Source of the DNA: an uncultured Candidatus Pelagibacter sp. | GTDB taxonomy: Bacteria; Pseudomonadota; Alphaproteobacteria; Pelagibacterales; Pelagibacteraceae | Assembly: GCA_905620495.1 (NCBI GenBank) | Contig: CAJQTK010000017.1 | Location: 1-63,784 of the forward strand | Direction of reading: 5' to 3' | DNA length: 63,784 bases | Shown: positions 43,802 through 53,195 of the stretch, one piece after another | Layout of the letters: every line of letters starts with the position of its first letter | Numbering within the stretch: position 1 is the first letter of the stretch | Notes under the pieces: model-generated | Databases searched by the model: none | The model's input: only the letters and a program-made list of their open reading frames with translations | Told to the model about the DNA's origin: nothing | Made by a program: the position numbers and the translations under genes

Positions 43802-44888
43802 TTACACATCAATCGAAAACATTATTAATATCGCAAAAAAAGGTGGAATGTTCATTTTAGTTGATGATGCAAAAAGAGAAAATGAAGGTGATTTAATAAT
43901 TTCCACAACAGACTCTAATGCTAAAAATATAAATTTTATGGCAAAGTTTGGCAGAGGATTGATATGTTTAGCCATGGATAGCGTTCAATCTAAGAGATTA
44001 AATTTATCTTTAATGTCTCCAGTAAATCAATCAAGAAACAAAACTGCATTTACTGTATCGATTGAAGCTAAAAAAGGAATAACTACAGGTATATCTGCAA
44101 AGGATAGGGCTAAGACAATAAAAATTGCATCAAAGAAAAATGTAAACAAAAAAGAAATTGTATCACCTGGTCATATTTTTCCCATTATTGCTAAAGATGG
44201 AGGTGTTCTGGTTAGAGCTGGTCACACAGAGGCATCTGTCGATATATCAAAATTAGCTAAAAAAAATAATTCAGCAGTAATTTGTGAAATAATGAATGAA
44301 GATGGTACTATGGCTAAGGGCCAAGACTTATTTAATTTTGCAAAAAAACATAATTTAAAGATAGGTAAGATTGAGGACCTAATCGCATACCGTTTAAAAA
44401 AAGAAAAATTAATTAAGCTTAAAAAACAATCTGATATTGAAGTTAAAAATCAAAAATATAAAATTAGAATTTATGAAAATCTTTTAGATGGCTCTGAACA
44501 CTTTGCTTTAATCAAAGGAAATATAAAAAAAGGTGTAATACCAAGAGTTAGGGTAATTTCATCAAATGTAGTTCAGAATTATTTAATTAATCAACAATTG
44601 CCAAATTCATTTAATAAAACTTTGAATTACTTTAAAAAATTTAATAATTGTGTTTTGGTGTTTATTAAAGATACAAATTTAAAATCTGTTACACAAACAC
44701 TTAAGGATTATAAGAATAAAGATTTCTACAAAAAAGGTAATGATAAACTTATAAGAAATTATGGTATTGGTGCTCAAATAATCAAAGATTTGAAGATTAA
44801 AAATATGATATTAATTACCAAATCTCTTAAAAAAGTTATTGGTTTAGAGGGTTATGATATAAAGATTACCAAGCAGGAAATCATTTAA
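43788..44888 (+). CDS. ribB: 3,4-dihydroxy-2-butanone 4-phosphate synthase with degenerate RibA-like C-domain
   Basis: The N-terminal half makes DHBP from ribulose 5-phosphate: GGMFILVDDAKRENEGDLI, FMAKFGRGLICLAM, GHIFPIIAKDGGVLVRAGHTEAS. The C-terminal half (about 210-366) aligns with GTP cyclohydrolase II at its end (YGIGAQIIKDLKIKNM and GLEGYDI) but lacks the three zinc-binding Cys and the RCDCG motif, so it should not open GTP. This RibBX-type arrangement is known in other Alphaproteobacteria. A separate ribA is expected elsewhere. Confidence 0.92.
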   Translation: MKKNNYTSIENIINIAKKGGMFILVDDAKRENEGDLIISTTDSNAKNINFMAKFGRGLICLAMDSVQSKRLNLSLMSPVNQSRNKTAFTVSIEAKKGITTGISAKDRAKTIKIASKKNVNKKEIVSPGHIFPIIAKDGGVLVRAGHTEASVDISKLAKKNNSAVICEIMNEDGTMAKGQDLFNFAKKHNLKIGKIEDLIAYRLKKEKLIKLKKQSDIEVKNQKYKIRIYENLLDGSEHFALIKGNIKKGVIPRVRVISSNVVQNYLINQQLPNSFNKTLNYFKKFNNCVLVFIKDTNLKSVTQTLKDYKNKDFYKKGNDKLIRNYGIGAQIIKDLKIKNMILITKSLKKVIGLEGYDIKITKQEII

Positions 44889-45277
44889 TGAAAAAAAAAT
44901 ATTTAATAGTTATTGCCAATTATTATAAAGACATAGCTAAAGGTTTGCTTAATAGTGCAATCACAATACTACCAAAATCTAGTTTAATAAAAACTATCAA
45001 TGTGCCAGGTGTCTTTGAAATACCAGTTACAATATCAAAAAATATCAAAAAATATGACGGTTTCTTAGCTCTTGGATGCGTTATAAAGGGTCAAACACCA
45101 CATTTTGATTTTATATCTCAATCTTCTACGGATGCAATTATGAAACTATCTATAGAAAATAGAAAACCAATAGGTAATGGAATTATTACTTGTTTAAACA
45201 TGAAACAAGCAATAGCTAGGAAAAAAAAGGGGAGGGAAGCAGCAGAAGCTGTAATATCCGTTCTTTCACAAAAATAA
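44888..45277 (+). CDS. ribH: 6,7-dimethyl-8-ribityllumazine synthase
   Basis: 129 aa, somewhat short for the family. The phosphate and substrate motifs INVPGVFEIPVTISK and FLALGCVIKGQTPHFDFISQ are present. It shares one base with ribB before and one with nusB after, consistent with translational coupling. Confidence 0.94.
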   Translation: MKKKYLIVIANYYKDIAKGLLNSAITILPKSSLIKTINVPGVFEIPVTISKNIKKYDGFLALGCVIKGQTPHFDFISQSSTDAIMKLSIENRKPIGNGIITCLNMKQAIARKKKGREAAEAVISVLSQK

Positions 45278-45681
45278 TGAGAACCCCATACAACCCCAAT
45301 CAAAGTCCTAGAGTAATTATTATACAAAAACTTTACGGTAAGTTTTTTAATGATGAGGCAGATTTAATGTTTTCAAAACATAGATTTAAGAAATTCATTA
45401 AAGATGTTGTTTTAGGAACAATCGAAAGAGATGAAGTAATCAAAGAAGAAGTTAAAAAATATTTAAGTGAAGACTTACAGCTAACTAATTTAGATAAGGT
45501 TTTTCAAGTAATAGTAAAATCAGCTATATTTGAGTTCTTATACAAACCTAAGATTTCAACTAAAATAATTATTAAGGAATACCTTGATGCATCAAATTTC
45601 TTTTTAGAAAATGGCCAAACAAAATATTTGAATGCTATATTAGATAAAATAGCAAAAAAAATAAGAACTACCAATGCATGA
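45277..45681 (+). CDS. nusB: Transcription antitermination factor NusB
   Basis: 134 aa all-helical protein that binds boxA RNA with S10 during rRNA transcription. Matches by the final segment LDKVFQVIVKSAIFEFLYKP followed by IIKEYLDASNFF. Placed after ribH, as in most proteobacteria. It overlaps thiL by 8 nt. Confidence 0.88.
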   Translation: MRTPYNPNQSPRVIIIQKLYGKFFNDEADLMFSKHRFKKFIKDVVLGTIERDEVIKEEVKKYLSEDLQLTNLDKVFQVIVKSAIFEFLYKPKISTKIIIKEYLDASNFFLENGQTKYLNAILDKIAKKIRTTNA

Positions 45682-46633
45682 ATTTGAATTAATAAAAAAT
45701 TATTTTCAAAAACTTTCTAAAAAATCACCAAGTTCTCTAAATTTAAATGATGATGTTTTTTTTGATAAAAAAAATAGATTAGTAGTTTCTGTTGATACAT
45801 ATATTGAGGGTAATCATTTTATAGATTTTAAAAAACCTGATCTAGTTATTAAAAAAATAATTAGATCATCAATATCAGATCTTATTTGCAAAGGTGTTAA
45901 ACCAAAATATTATTTTATTTCAGGATCGGGTAATAAAAAAAGTTTTTCTAAATCTAATTTATCAAAAATTAGTAAATCACTCAATCAAGAACAAAATAAA
46001 TATAAGATATTTTTAAGTGGTGGAGATACTGTTTTTTCAAACAAGTTAAGTTTTACAGTTACCTCAATTGGTTACTCTAATAATATCATTTATAGGAACA
46101 AAGCTAAAATTAATGATGATATTTACGTCTCTGGAAATTTAGGAGATAGTTATTTGGGTTTATTAGTTTTAAAAAATAAACTTAAACTTAATCACCGATT
46201 AAAAAAATATTTTACTAATCAATATTTTATGCCAAATATTCAATTAAAATTAACAGAACAAATCAAGAAATTTGCCAATACCTCAATTGATATCTCCGAT
46301 GGACTATTAGCAGACCTTGATAAAATGATTAATAATCAAAAGTTGTCTTACAAACTTTTTTTAGATGACATTCCAATTTCAAATAATCTTAAAAAAATAC
46401 TTGATCTTAAAAAACTATCCAAGATTAACTATATTTCCAATGGAGATGATTACCAGGTATTATTTACAGCCTCTAAAAATAAGACGAGAATCATAAAAAA
46501 AATAGCATCTAATTATAGAGTTAAGATTACAAAAATTGGTTCAATCCAAAGCCATGTTGAAAAACCATACATTATTGATGATAAAAACGTAAAAATTACC
46601 CTTAAAAACAAAGGTTATTTTCATAAGTTTTAA
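45674..46633 (+). CDS. thiL: Thiamine-monophosphate kinase
   Basis: Makes thiamine pyrophosphate from thiamine monophosphate. 319 aa, PurM-like fold: LNLNDDVFFDKKNRLVVSVD then EGNHF, the SISDLICKGVKPKYYF loop, FLSGGDT and DISDGLLADL. Last gene of the nrdR-rib-nusB run. Confidence 0.93.
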   Translation: MHEFELIKNYFQKLSKKSPSSLNLNDDVFFDKKNRLVVSVDTYIEGNHFIDFKKPDLVIKKIIRSSISDLICKGVKPKYYFISGSGNKKSFSKSNLSKISKSLNQEQNKYKIFLSGGDTVFSNKLSFTVTSIGYSNNIIYRNKAKINDDIYVSGNLGDSYLGLLVLKNKLKLNHRLKKYFTNQYFMPNIQLKLTEQIKKFANTSIDISDGLLADLDKMINNQKLSYKLFLDDIPISNNLKKILDLKKLSKINYISNGDDYQVLFTASKNKTRIIKKIASNYRVKITKIGSIQSHVEKPYIIDDKNVKITLKNKGYFHKF

Positions 46634-46723
46634 AAAGTTAAATATTGCCTTTTATTGCTTTTTTTGTATTGTCCGGACTTTAAACAATAAAATTTTTAAC
46701 AACCAAACAACTAAAAAGGCATC

Positions 46724-48829
46724 ATGAACTCACTTATAGAAACAATATTACTTTACACCATAGTAGCAGGATCACTTGCAATTGTTTATGGTTTTTTTAC
46801 TGGTTTAAATATTCTTAATTCAAGTGTAGGGAATGCAAAAATGCAAGAAATTGCATCTGCAATCCAAATTGGTGCTAAAGCTTACCTAACAAGACAATAT
46901 AAAACAATAGCCGTGGTTGGAGTTGTTGTTTTAGTTATTATTTGTTGGGTGTTTAGTCCTTTAGTTGGTCTTGGTTACTTTATTGGTGCAACATTATCTG
47001 GTATAGCTGGTTATGTTGGAATGTTAGTTTCAGTTCAAGCTAACGTTAGAACAGCAGAAGCTTCAAGAAAAGGATTGGCTAGCGGACTTGCTGTTGCTTT
47101 TAAATCTGGCGCTGTAACTGGAATGCTTGTTGCTGGTTTAGCTCTTTTAGCTATAGCAGTTTATTATTATATTTTGTTAAGAATGGGAATTGATGATAGG
47201 GAAGTTGTTAATGCATTAGTTGCATTAGGCTTTGGTGCTTCTTTGATTTCAATTTTTGCAAGATTAGGTGGTGGAATTTTTACAAAAGGTGCTGATGTTG
47301 GTGCTGATCTAGTAGGTAAGGTCGAAGCGGGAATACCCGAGGACGACCCTAGAAACCCAGCGGTAATAGCTGACAATGTTGGTGACAATGTTGGTGACTG
47401 TGCTGGTATGGCCGCAGATTTATTTGAAACTTACGCAGTGACTATTGTTGCAACAATGGTTTTATCTTCGATATTTTTTGTAGGTGATATGAATATGATG
47501 ATCTACCCTTTAACAATTGGTGGTGCGTGTATTTTAACGTCAATTTTAGGAACCTTCTTTGTTAAGCTTGGAAAAAGTAAGAATGTTATGAACGCTTTAT
47601 ATAAAGGATTTGTTGTTTCTGCTGTTTCTTCATTAGCAATTTTATATCCAGTAACTGATTATGTAATTGGTTTTGCAAGCGAGTATACCGTTAATGGTAA
47701 AAGCTTTACAGGCATGAGCTTATATTACTGTGGCATAATTGGTTTAGTTATTACTGGTTTATTAATTTGGATCACTGAATACTATACTGGAACTGAGTAC
47801 AGACCAGTGAGAAGTATAGCAAAATCATCAACAACTGGACATGGAACAAATGTTATTCAAGGATTAGCTGTTTCTATGGAAGCTACAGCAATACCAGCAT
47901 TGATTATTGTTGCTGGAATTTTAGCTACAAACTCAATAGCCGGTCTTTATGGTATTGCAATTTCTGTTACTACAATGTTAGCTTTAGCGGGAATGGTTGT
48001 AGCGCTTGATGCATACGGTCCAGTTACTGATAATGCTGGTGGTATTGCTGAAATGGCTAAATTACCAAACAGCGTTAGAAAAACTACTGATGCTTTAGAT
48101 GCCGTAGGTAACACTACAAAAGCTGTAACTAAAGGTTACGCTATTGGTTCTGCTGGTTTAGGTGCGTTGGTTTTATTTGCTGCATACGTTGAAGATATTA
48201 AACATTTTTCTGGCACGGCTGGATCTAAATTAGAAGGGATAGTTGTTACTTTCGACCTAACCAATCCTTATGTCGTAGTTGGTTTATTAATTGGTGGAAT
48301 GCTTCCATACTTATTTGGATCAATGGGAATGCAAGCTGTTGGGAGAGCAGGTGGTGCCGTTGTTGTGGAAGTTAGAAGACAATTTAAAAAATTTCCAGGG
48401 ATTATGAAGGGAACACAAAAACCTGATTATGCAAAACTTGTTGATTTATTAACTCAAGCTGCAATCAAGGAAATGATTATACCTTCTTTATTGCCGGTCT
48501 TATCTCCTATTGTTTTATACTTTGTTATTCTTTCAATAGGTGGACAAGCAGAAGCTTTAGCTTCTGTTGGTGCTATGTTGTTAGGTGTAATTGTTACAGG
48601 ACTATTTGTTGCTGTTTCAATGACTGCTGGTGGTGGAGCATGGGATAATGCTAAAAAATATATTGAAGACGGTCATCATGGTGGAAAAGGTTCTGAAGCA
48701 CACAAAGCTGCAGTTACTGGAGACACTGTTGGAGATCCTTACAAAGATACAGCTGGTCCTGCGGTTAACCCAATGATCAAAATTACAAATATTGTAGCTT
48801 TATTACTATTGGCTGTTATAGCGGGCTAA
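46724..48829 (+). CDS. hppA: Proton-translocating inorganic pyrophosphatase, K+-independent type
   Basis: 701 aa integral membrane pump that couples PPi hydrolysis to H+ export. Signatures: [40 protein letters not shown], and a C-terminal [25 protein letters not shown] has Lys where K+-dependent enzymes have Ala, which predicts K+ independence. An AAAAAGG ribosome site lies just before the ATG. The 90-nt gap before it holds the palindrome GTCCGGAC (46671-46678), possibly regulatory. Confidence 0.96.
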   Translation: MNSLIETILLYTIVAGSLAIVYGFFTGLNILNSSVGNAKMQEIASAIQIGAKAYLTRQYKTIAVVGVVVLVIICWVFSPLVGLGYFIGATLSGIAGYVGMLVSVQANVRTAEASRKGLASGLAVAFKSGAVTGMLVAGLALLAIAVYYYILLRMGIDDREVVNALVALGFGASLISIFARLGGGIFTKGADVGADLVGKVEAGIPEDDPRNPAVIADNVGDNVGDCAGMAADLFETYAVTIVATMVLSSIFFVGDMNMMIYPLTIGGACILTSILGTFFVKLGKSKNVMNALYKGFVVSAVSSLAILYPVTDYVIGFASEYTVNGKSFTGMSLYYCGIIGLVITGLLIWITEYYTGTEYRPVRSIAKSSTTGHGTNVIQGLAVSMEATAIPALIIVAGILATNSIAGLYGIAISVTTMLALAGMVVALDAYGPVTDNAGGIAEMAKLPNSVRKTTDALDAVGNTTKAVTKGYAIGSAGLGALVLFAAYVEDIKHFSGTAGSKLEGIVVTFDLTNPYVVVGLLIGGMLPYLFGSMGMQAVGRAGGAVVVEVRRQFKKFPGIMKGTQKPDYAKLVDLLTQAAIKEMIIPSLLPVLSPIVLYFVILSIGGQAEALASVGAMLLGVIVTGLFVAVSMTAGGGAWDNAKKYIEDGHHGGKGSEAHKAAVTGDTVGDPYKDTAGPAVNPMIKITNIVALLLLAVIAG

Positions 48830-48835
48830 AAATTT

Positions 48836-49300
48836 TTATTTCCTTTTTCTTTTTCCTAAAGGGTCATTAATTTTTTGCCTCATACTTGAAAGAAAATCAT
48901 ATATGAATGTATTTTTCTTATGTTGATTTTCTGTAGTCTGTTCTGTAAATTTTATATCTTTCATATCATCTAGATCTAGAAATTCTTTTTTTTCTAATAT
49001 ACCCATACTATTAATTTCTAAAATTAACACATTATTTAGAATAATTTTTTCTTTACCAAATCCTATTAGAGATGAAGGATCAGTTTTTCTTTCAATATAA
49101 ATCCAGAGGTCATTATCAAAAATACTTTTGGATGAAGGGGAACCCAACAATTTTAATATATCATTTTTATTTGATTGATTCACAGTAAGTTTTTCTTGTT
49201 TTTTATTTAAAAAATGAACACCGTGGTGTTTTGTTACCTTTTTAAGACTACAAGCAGAAAAAAATAATGCTATTAATAATAATATAAATAAATTTTTCAT
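48836..49300 (-). CDS. bamE: Outer-membrane assembly lipoprotein BamE (SmpA/OmlA)
   Basis: 154 aa lipoprotein, signal [18 protein letters not shown] with lipobox FSAC. The BamE core appears as SNKNDILKLLGSPSSKSIFD and DLWIYIERK. It is part of the BAM complex that inserts outer-membrane proteins. Its start codon overlaps the start codon of the divergent gene at 49299 in the sequence CATG. It converges with hppA, 6 nt apart. Confidence 0.88.
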   Translation of the reverse strand: MKNLFILLLIALFFSACSLKKVTKHHGVHFLNKKQEKLTVNQSNKNDILKLLGSPSSKSIFDNDLWIYIERKTDPSSLIGFGKEKIILNNVLILEINSMGILEKKEFLDLDDMKDIKFTEQTTENQHKKNTFIYDFLSSMRQKINDPLGKRKRK

Positions 49301-49766
49301 GAATAATGATTATATAAATATTTACAATAATTTAGTTAAATTAACTAGAAATAAAGAATTATATCAAGATTTTGAAAATCAAGACACATTTTCAGATAGA
49401 TTGATTTTTCTTCTTCTCCATTTTGCTTTTTTTTTAAAAATTTATAAAGAAAATAACGATAAAAAGCTCTTACAGGAAATATATGATTATATTTTTAGAC
49501 AAGTTGAGTTGAGTATTAGAGAAATTGGCTATGGTGACCAATCAATAAATAAAAAAATGAAAGATTATTTAAATTTATTTTATGGGATGATAGATAAAAT
49601 TCATGATTGGGATGGTTTAACAAAAGAATCTAGAATCTCTCTTTTAGAGGGTTTTTTAGATAACGCTAAAAATACTCAATATTTAGAAGATTATTTTGGA
49701 AAATATCACTTAAATTTAAAAAATAATACTTTAACTTCTCATATAAAAGGTGTAATTAAACAATAA
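49299..49766 (+). CDS. Ubiquinol-cytochrome c chaperone family protein (CBP3-like)
   Basis: 155 aa, helical. [38 protein letters not shown] and [19 protein letters not shown] match the Ubiq_cyt_C_chap family, which helps assemble the cytochrome bc1 complex. The bamE-CBP3-rpmF-plsX order is typical of Alphaproteobacteria. The start overlaps the bamE start on the other strand, so its promoter lies within bamE. Confidence 0.85.
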   Translation: MNNDYINIYNNLVKLTRNKELYQDFENQDTFSDRLIFLLLHFAFFLKIYKENNDKKLLQEIYDYIFRQVELSIREIGYGDQSINKKMKDYLNLFYGMIDKIHDWDGLTKESRISLLEGFLDNAKNTQYLEDYFGKYHLNLKNNTLTSHIKGVIKQ

Positions 49767-49773
49767 TTTTATT

Positions 49774-49956
49774 ATGGCTGTACCAAAACGTAAACAATCC
49801 CCGTCAAGAACTGGAATGAGAAGAGCTCAAAATATGAAGTTCAAATCTACAAATATTGTTGAGGATAAAAAATCCGGTGAATACAGGCTGCCTCATCATT
49901 TGGATCTTAAAACTGGTATCTACAGAGGTAGACAAGTTTTAGACCCTAAGGAATAA
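49774..49956 (+). CDS. rpmF: 50S ribosomal protein L32
   Basis: 60 aa with the canonical [20 protein letters not shown] start and CHHDLKTG-type end ([17 protein letters not shown]). The zinc Cys of some L32 proteins are absent, as in most Alphaproteobacteria. plsX follows after 17 nt. Confidence 0.97.
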   Translation: MAVPKRKQSPSRTGMRRAQNMKFKSTNIVEDKKSGEYRLPHHLDLKTGIYRGRQVLDPKE

Positions 49957-49973
49957 TAAACTCAATCTTATAA

Positions 49974-50978
49974 ATGAACAAAATAATAAAAATTGCAGTC
50001 GATGCAATGGGCGGTGATGGTTCGCCGAAAAAAGTCGTTGATGGTATTATTCATCATTTTATGGATAATAAAAATTCATTTTATCAAATCTTTGGTGATA
50101 AGGACAAAATTATTCCTCATATTAATAGTAATTTATTAAATTCTTCTTTTGAAGTAATTCATACAAAGGATATTGTTAAGGGCACTGATAGCCCATTAGA
50201 GGGTGCTAAGCGTGGAAAAAACACAAGTATGTGGCTTGCAATCCAAAATGTTAAAGAAAAAAAATCAGACGTAGTAATATCAGCAGGTAACACCGGAGCT
50301 TTGCTAGTGATTTCTAAGCTTAATCTTAAAATGATTGAAAATATAGACAAACCAGCTTTATCAGCATTATGGCCAAATAAAAAAGGGATGAGTGTTGTTT
50401 TAGATTTAGGAGCTAACATTGAGTGTAGTCCAAAAAATTTAATTGATTTTTCAATAATGGGTTCTTCATTATTTAAGTCACTGTATCCAGAGGATAATGC
50501 AAAAGTTGCCCTATTAAATATAGGATCTGAGGAGTTTAAAGGCAATGAAGTGATTAAAGAAACATATCAGCAATTAAATATCAGAGATAACCACGACTTT
50601 GAATTTAAGGGCTATATAGAGGGCAATCAATTAATGAATGGAGATGTAAATGTTATAGTTGCAGATGGTTTCACTGGTAATGTTGCATTAAAAACTGCCG
50701 AAGGAACAGCAAATTTTATTACAGGAGAACTTAAAAAAACCATGACTGGCAATTTAATTGGTAAAATTTCATCCTTATTAAATATTTCTAGTTTAAAGAA
50801 ATTTAAAGCAAAATTTGATCCAAGATTATATAATGGCGCTATATTTATTGGTCTAGACTCGCCAGTAATAAAAAGCCATGGGGGAACTGACTATATTGGC
50901 TTTTCTAATTCTTTGAGTGTTTGCTCTAGAATCGTAAGTGGTAATTTAATTGAAAAAATTAGAAATAATATAAACTAA
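49974..50978 (+). CDS. plsX: Phosphate acyltransferase PlsX
   Basis: Makes acyl-phosphate from acyl-ACP for phospholipid synthesis. 334 aa: IAVDAMGGDGSPKKVVDGI, SAGNTGALLVISK, VVLDLGANIECSP and FVEGNQL-like YIEGNQLMNGDVNVIVADGF. Followed at a 1-nt overlap by the IHF gene; in most relatives fabH would come between. Confidence 0.96.
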   Translation: MNKIIKIAVDAMGGDGSPKKVVDGIIHHFMDNKNSFYQIFGDKDKIIPHINSNLLNSSFEVIHTKDIVKGTDSPLEGAKRGKNTSMWLAIQNVKEKKSDVVISAGNTGALLVISKLNLKMIENIDKPALSALWPNKKGMSVVLDLGANIECSPKNLIDFSIMGSSLFKSLYPEDNAKVALLNIGSEEFKGNEVIKETYQQLNIRDNHDFEFKGYIEGNQLMNGDVNVIVADGFTGNVALKTAEGTANFITGELKKTMTGNLIGKISSLLNISSLKKFKAKFDPRLYNGAIFIGLDSPVIKSHGGTDYIGFSNSLSVCSRIVSGNLIEKIRNNIN

Positions 50979-51280
50979 TGCCTAGAATTAATTTAACTAA
51001 AAAAGACTTAATAAACTCAGTTTATATGCAAATTGGTTTTTCGAAAAATATATCGGAAAATTTAATAGATGATTTTTTTTATATGTTAACTGTAAATTTA
51101 AAAATTGAAAAAAAATTGAAATTATCAAAGTTTGGTACTTTTTCCATACGTTCAAAAAAAAGCAGAATTGGTAGAAACCCCAAAACTAAAGAAGAAAAAA
51201 CCATATCAGACAGAGATGTAGTCTTATTTAAAGCTTCTAAAGAATTTAAAGATTTAGTAAATTCTAAGAATGATTCATAA
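50978..51280 (+). CDS. ihfA: Integration host factor alpha-like DNA-binding protein
   Basis: 100 aa HU/IHF fold: LTKKDLINSVYMQIGFSKN, then LKLSKFGTFSIRSKKSRIGR with the DNA-intercalating NPKT loop, and ISDRDVVLFKASKEFKDLVN. The location before a MerR gene and after plsX is that of alphaproteobacterial ihfA. Bends DNA in transcription and recombination. It overlaps the MerR gene by 11 nt. Confidence 0.92.
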   Translation: MPRINLTKKDLINSVYMQIGFSKNISENLIDDFFYMLTVNLKIEKKLKLSKFGTFSIRSKKSRIGRNPKTKEEKTISDRDVVLFKASKEFKDLVNSKNDS

Positions 51281-51647
51281 AAGTAATAAAGCTTATAAGT
51301 CCATAGGTGAGGTTGCAAAAATTCTTGACCTTGTTAATAAAAAAAAAGGTACATTAAATACTCACACCATTCGTTTTTGGGAAAAAGAATTTAAGCAAAT
51401 TAAGCCAAATATCTTAAACGGTAATAGACGATACTATAATAACGATACAATTGAGGTGTTAAAGAAAGTTAAATATCTCCTCAAAGATCAAGGAATGACA
51501 ATTAATGGTGCAAAAAAAGTTCTTAATTCTGATAAATCTTTAAAACTTGACGAATTACCAAATAATTCTATAAATGCTGACTATAATATAAAAATTAAAC
51601 TTAAGAAGATTTCTAATTTAATAAAACAGATAAAAAATTTAAAATAA
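51270..51647 (+). CDS. MerR-family transcriptional regulator
   Basis: 125 aa. An N-terminal winged helix (YKSIGEVAKILDL, THTIRFWEKEF, NRRYYNNDTIEVLKKVKYLL) is followed by a short coiled region. The ihfA-merR pairing is conserved in Alphaproteobacteria; target and signal are unknown. No Cys, so not a metal-thiol sensor. Confidence 0.9.
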   Translation: MIHKSNKAYKSIGEVAKILDLVNKKKGTLNTHTIRFWEKEFKQIKPNILNGNRRYYNNDTIEVLKKVKYLLKDQGMTINGAKKVLNSDKSLKLDELPNNSINADYNIKIKLKKISNLIKQIKNLK

Positions 51648-51648
51648 T

Positions 51649-51840
51649 ATGGCAAAAAAAACGCACGTTAAAGTTAGACTAGTACCAGAAGCTAAACCTG
51701 ACAGCCCATATTTTTATTATGTTAAAAAACCAGCTGGTGGAGAAAAAGCTAAAGTTAAATTATCAGCAAAAAAGTATAATCCCGCTACAAGAAAACATGA
51801 AATGTTTGTAGAGAAGAAGTTACCTCCACATAGTAAATAA
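51649..51840 (+). CDS. rpmG: 50S ribosomal protein L33
   Basis: 63 aa: KTHVKVRLVPEA, YFYYVKKPAG, KLSAKKYNPATRKHEMFVEK. The zinc Cys are missing, as in the C-minus form. The start is 1 nt after the MerR stop. Confidence 0.92.
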   Translation: MAKKTHVKVRLVPEAKPDSPYFYYVKKPAGGEKAKVKLSAKKYNPATRKHEMFVEKKLPPHSK

Positions 51841-51842
51841 TA

Positions 51843-52133
51843 TTACTTTTTTTTAAAGTTTCTTTTTTCATAATCAATAAAAGACCAAATCATATTTTTC
51901 CATATTCTATTTGTAATCTTTGGGTCTATATTTAATTGTATTGATTTTTTATTAATCTTCTTAAGTATGAAATTTATTCTTTTTTGATCAATTATCTCTT
52001 TTTTATGTATTTTTACTTTTAAAACTTCATTTACCAAATTAGATCTTTTTTTTATTAATTTAAGCAATTCATTATCAAGCTTATCTAGCTTAATTCTTGT
52101 AACTAATAATTTTTTTTTATTTATTGGCGACAT
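51843..52133 (-). CDS. Chorismate mutase (AroQ type)
   Basis: 96 aa all-helical domain: RIKLDKLDNELLKLIKKRSN, KVKIHKKEIIDQKRINFILK and NRIWKNMIWSFIDYEK, typical of type II chorismate mutases that turn chorismate into prephenate. It stands alone, divergent from ctaA and convergent with rpmG (2 nt). Confidence 0.85.
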   Translation of the reverse strand: MSPINKKKLLVTRIKLDKLDNELLKLIKKRSNLVNEVLKVKIHKKEIIDQKRINFILKKINKKSIQLNIDPKITNRIWKNMIWSFIDYEKRNFKKK

Positions 52134-52175
52134 TTAATCAATTGGTTAATAATATAATTATTATAAGTATAATTT

Positions 52176-53195
52176 ATGTTTGTAAATAGCGACAACTATA
52201 TAAAATATTTAAAATTTTGGTTAATAACTTTATTTTTATTAATCATTCTTATGATTGCTGTTGGTGGCCTTACTAGACTTACTGATTCAGGATTATCTAT
52301 CACAGCTTGGGAACTTTTCACTGGAATACTACCGCCTTTAAATAATAATGAGTGGAATTTTTATTTCTCAGAATACAAAAAAATTCCTGAATATCAAAAT
52401 ATCAATTATGGTATGAATTTGGAAGAGTTTAAGGTAATTTTTTATTGGGAATATGCACATAGATTATTAGCAAGATTTGTAGGTTTATTCACATTAGTTC
52501 CTCTAATTATTTTTAGCTTAAAATTTACATATACTAAGTATTACTCAAATAAATATTACTGGATTTTTTTTCTTGTATGTCTTCAAGGATTTATTGGATG
52601 GTATATGGTTTCAAGTGGATTAATTGAAAATAATGATGTTAGCCATTTCAGACTAAGCATACATTTATCTTTAGCTTTATTTATTTTATGTTTAATTTTT
52701 TGGTTTATTTTGAATATTTTTAATATTGAAAAATTTCATCAAAAACTTTCAAATCTTTTATTATTATTCATACTTAAATTAATTATTTTACAAATTATAT
52801 TAGGTGCTTTTTTATCAGGCTTAGATGGAGGACTTATTTACAATTCATGGCCTGATATGAATGGGAGTTTTTTTCCAAACGATGTAGAACTTGAAGGTAT
52901 AGTAAATACAGAACTATTTAGTAATGCTTCTATAATCCAATTTTTACATAGATTTACAGCTTATTTACTTTTATTCTTTATTGTAATTTTAAATTATTTT
53001 TTTATAAAAAATAAACTCAATATCAAAAATATTATATTTTTTGATATTGCTATATTAGTTCAGGTTTTTTTAGGGATTGTAACTTTGCTTTCTGGTGTAG
53101 AGATTAAATATGCATCACTACACCAGCTTGGATCAATTTTTGTTTTGACTAGTTATATTATAATTTTATATAAAAATTCTAACCGACGGCTTTAG
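52176..53195 (+). CDS. ctaA: Heme A synthase (COX15/CtaA)
   Basis: Oxidises the heme O methyl group to give heme A for cytochrome oxidase. 339 aa, about eight membrane helices. The family motifs MIAVGGLTRLTDSGLSITAW and EYAHRLLARFVGLF, plus later FLHRFTAYLL and YASLHQLGSIFVL, supply the four heme-ligand His. The last 17 nt overlap metY on the other strand. Confidence 0.95.
   Translation: MFVNSDNYIKYLKFWLITLFLLIILMIAVGGLTRLTDSGLSITAWELFTGILPPLNNNEWNFYFSEYKKIPEYQNINYGMNLEEFKVIFYWEYAHRLLARFVGLFTLVPLIIFSLKFTYTKYYSNKYYWIFFLVCLQGFIGWYMVSSGLIENNDVSHFRLSIHLSLALFILCLIFWFILNIFNIEKFHQKLSNLLLLFILKLIILQIILGAFLSGLDGGLIYNSWPDMNGSFFPNDVELEGIVNTELFSNASIIQFLHRFTAYLLLFFIVILNYFFIKNKLNIKNIIFFDIAILVQVFLGIVTLLSGVEIKYASLHQLGSIFVLTSYIIILYKNSNRRL

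Noticed and set aside
43788..44888. Bifunctional RibBA with active GTP cyclohydrolase II
   Set aside because: The zinc Cys and RCDCG motif are missing in the C-terminal half.
46634..46723. Riboswitch before hppA
   Set aside because: Only a short palindrome (GTCCGGAC) and a weak 5-bp stem are visible; no known aptamer pattern.
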